A stretch of 5,553 nucleotides of DNA from Chloroflexota bacterium (GTDB taxonomy: Bacteria; Chloroflexota; Limnocylindria; QHBO01): NCBI GenBank assembly GCA_013820865.1, contig JACDHU010000138.1:1-5553 (forward strand), written 5' to 3'. The notes under the pieces were generated by a model. It searched no databases. It was not told the origin of the DNA and saw nothing but the letters and a program-made list of their open reading frames with translations. The first letter of the stretch is position 1. Each line of letters starts with the position of its first letter. This document shows, one piece after another, positions 5,441-5,553 of the stretch. A program made the position numbers and the translations under genes.

Positions 5441-5553
5441 GGTGCGCCTAGCGCTCGGTGGTCCTGCTCGACGACGAGCGATCCGCTGACCACCACTGAA
5501 CCGAGGCCGTCAACTTCCACTGCGGGGCACGCGAACGACACACAGCTGCCGGT
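5441..5553. other. 3' edge region without a defensible gene
   Basis: Apart from the inverted repeat, these 113 nt hold nothing I can assign. On the minus strand one frame is open from the window edge to a TAG at 5450-5448, giving 34 residues that end in RTTER. It could be the C-terminus of a convergent gene, but no family feature is visible. No tRNA-like T-loop or anticodon arm was found on either strand. Confidence 0.4.
5454..5505 (+). terminator. Nested inverted repeat 14 nt past the last gene; possible operon terminator
   Basis: Three arm pairs are visible. The inner stem is GCTCG (5466-5470) with CGAGC (5475-5479) around an ACGA loop. The outer stem is GGTGGTC (5457-5463) with GACCACC (5488-5494). 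A further pair, CTCGGT (5454-5459) with ACCGAG (5500-5505), would compete with the outer stem for bases 5457-5459. The position just after the stop codon at 5440 suits a transcript end. There is no T-run after it on either strand, so it is not a classic Rho-independent terminator. It could be a GC-type terminator, an mRNA-stabilising hairpin or a protein-binding site. Confidence 0.4.

Noticed and set aside
5227..5541. Minus-strand open frame overlapping the end of the acyltransferase gene
   Set aside because: More than 200 nt overlap a recognised family protein, and it has no domain features; a shadow is likelier.
5448..5552. Possible C-terminus of a convergent minus-strand gene ending at 5448
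   Set aside because: Only 34 residues are visible, Ser/Trp-rich and without a family motif. It cannot be told from chance openness in GC-rich DNA without sequence past the edge.
5441..5553. tRNA or small structured RNA gene at the 3' edge
   Set aside because: The region has inverted repeats but no GTTCRANYC-like T-loop, no cloverleaf arm spacing and no CCA end on either strand.

Overview
This window is high-GC bacterial chromosomal DNA, roughly two-thirds G+C by eye, with strong G/C preference at third codon positions. It holds six protein genes, all on the + strand and packed almost end to end. The base composition, GTG starts, scarcity of Shine-Dalgarno sites and gene content suit a high-GC Gram-positive-like or Chloroflexota-type organism. 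That taxonomic reading is inference, because there is no rRNA or other decisive marker here.

Layout, left to right: (1) most of a YibE/F-family multi-pass membrane protein, cut by the left edge (1-1029). (2) metK, S-adenosylmethionine synthetase (1049-2242), which follows after 19 nt; that gap holds a TANNNT -10-like hexamer 7 nt before the ATG, so metK may be transcribed as a leaderless mRNA. (3) A 210-residue protein with tetratricopeptide-like helical repeats and no recognised specific function (2247-2879). (4) proC, pyrroline-5-carboxylate reductase (2879-3721). (5) A manC-type mannose-1-phosphate guanylyltransferase (3721-4791). (6) A DUF374 / lysophospholipid-acyltransferase-like protein (4802-5440). 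The last 113 nt hold no gene I can defend, but they contain a nested inverted repeat that could end the transcript.

From metK onward the junctions are 4 nt, a 1-nt TGATG overlap, another 1-nt TGATG overlap, and 10 nt. Genes 2 to 6 therefore look like one transcription unit with translational coupling across at least two junctions. It mixes central metabolism (SAM and proline synthesis) with envelope precursors (GDP-mannose and a putative lipid acyltransferase). This is a housekeeping-type operon. I found no mobile element, CRISPR array, RNA gene or defence module, and no convincing evidence of a new biological system. The points worth a second look are the possible leaderless promoter, the uncharacterised TPR-like gene inside the cluster, the ManC/acyltransferase pairing, a few substitutions at usually conserved motif positions, and the 3' structured repeat.
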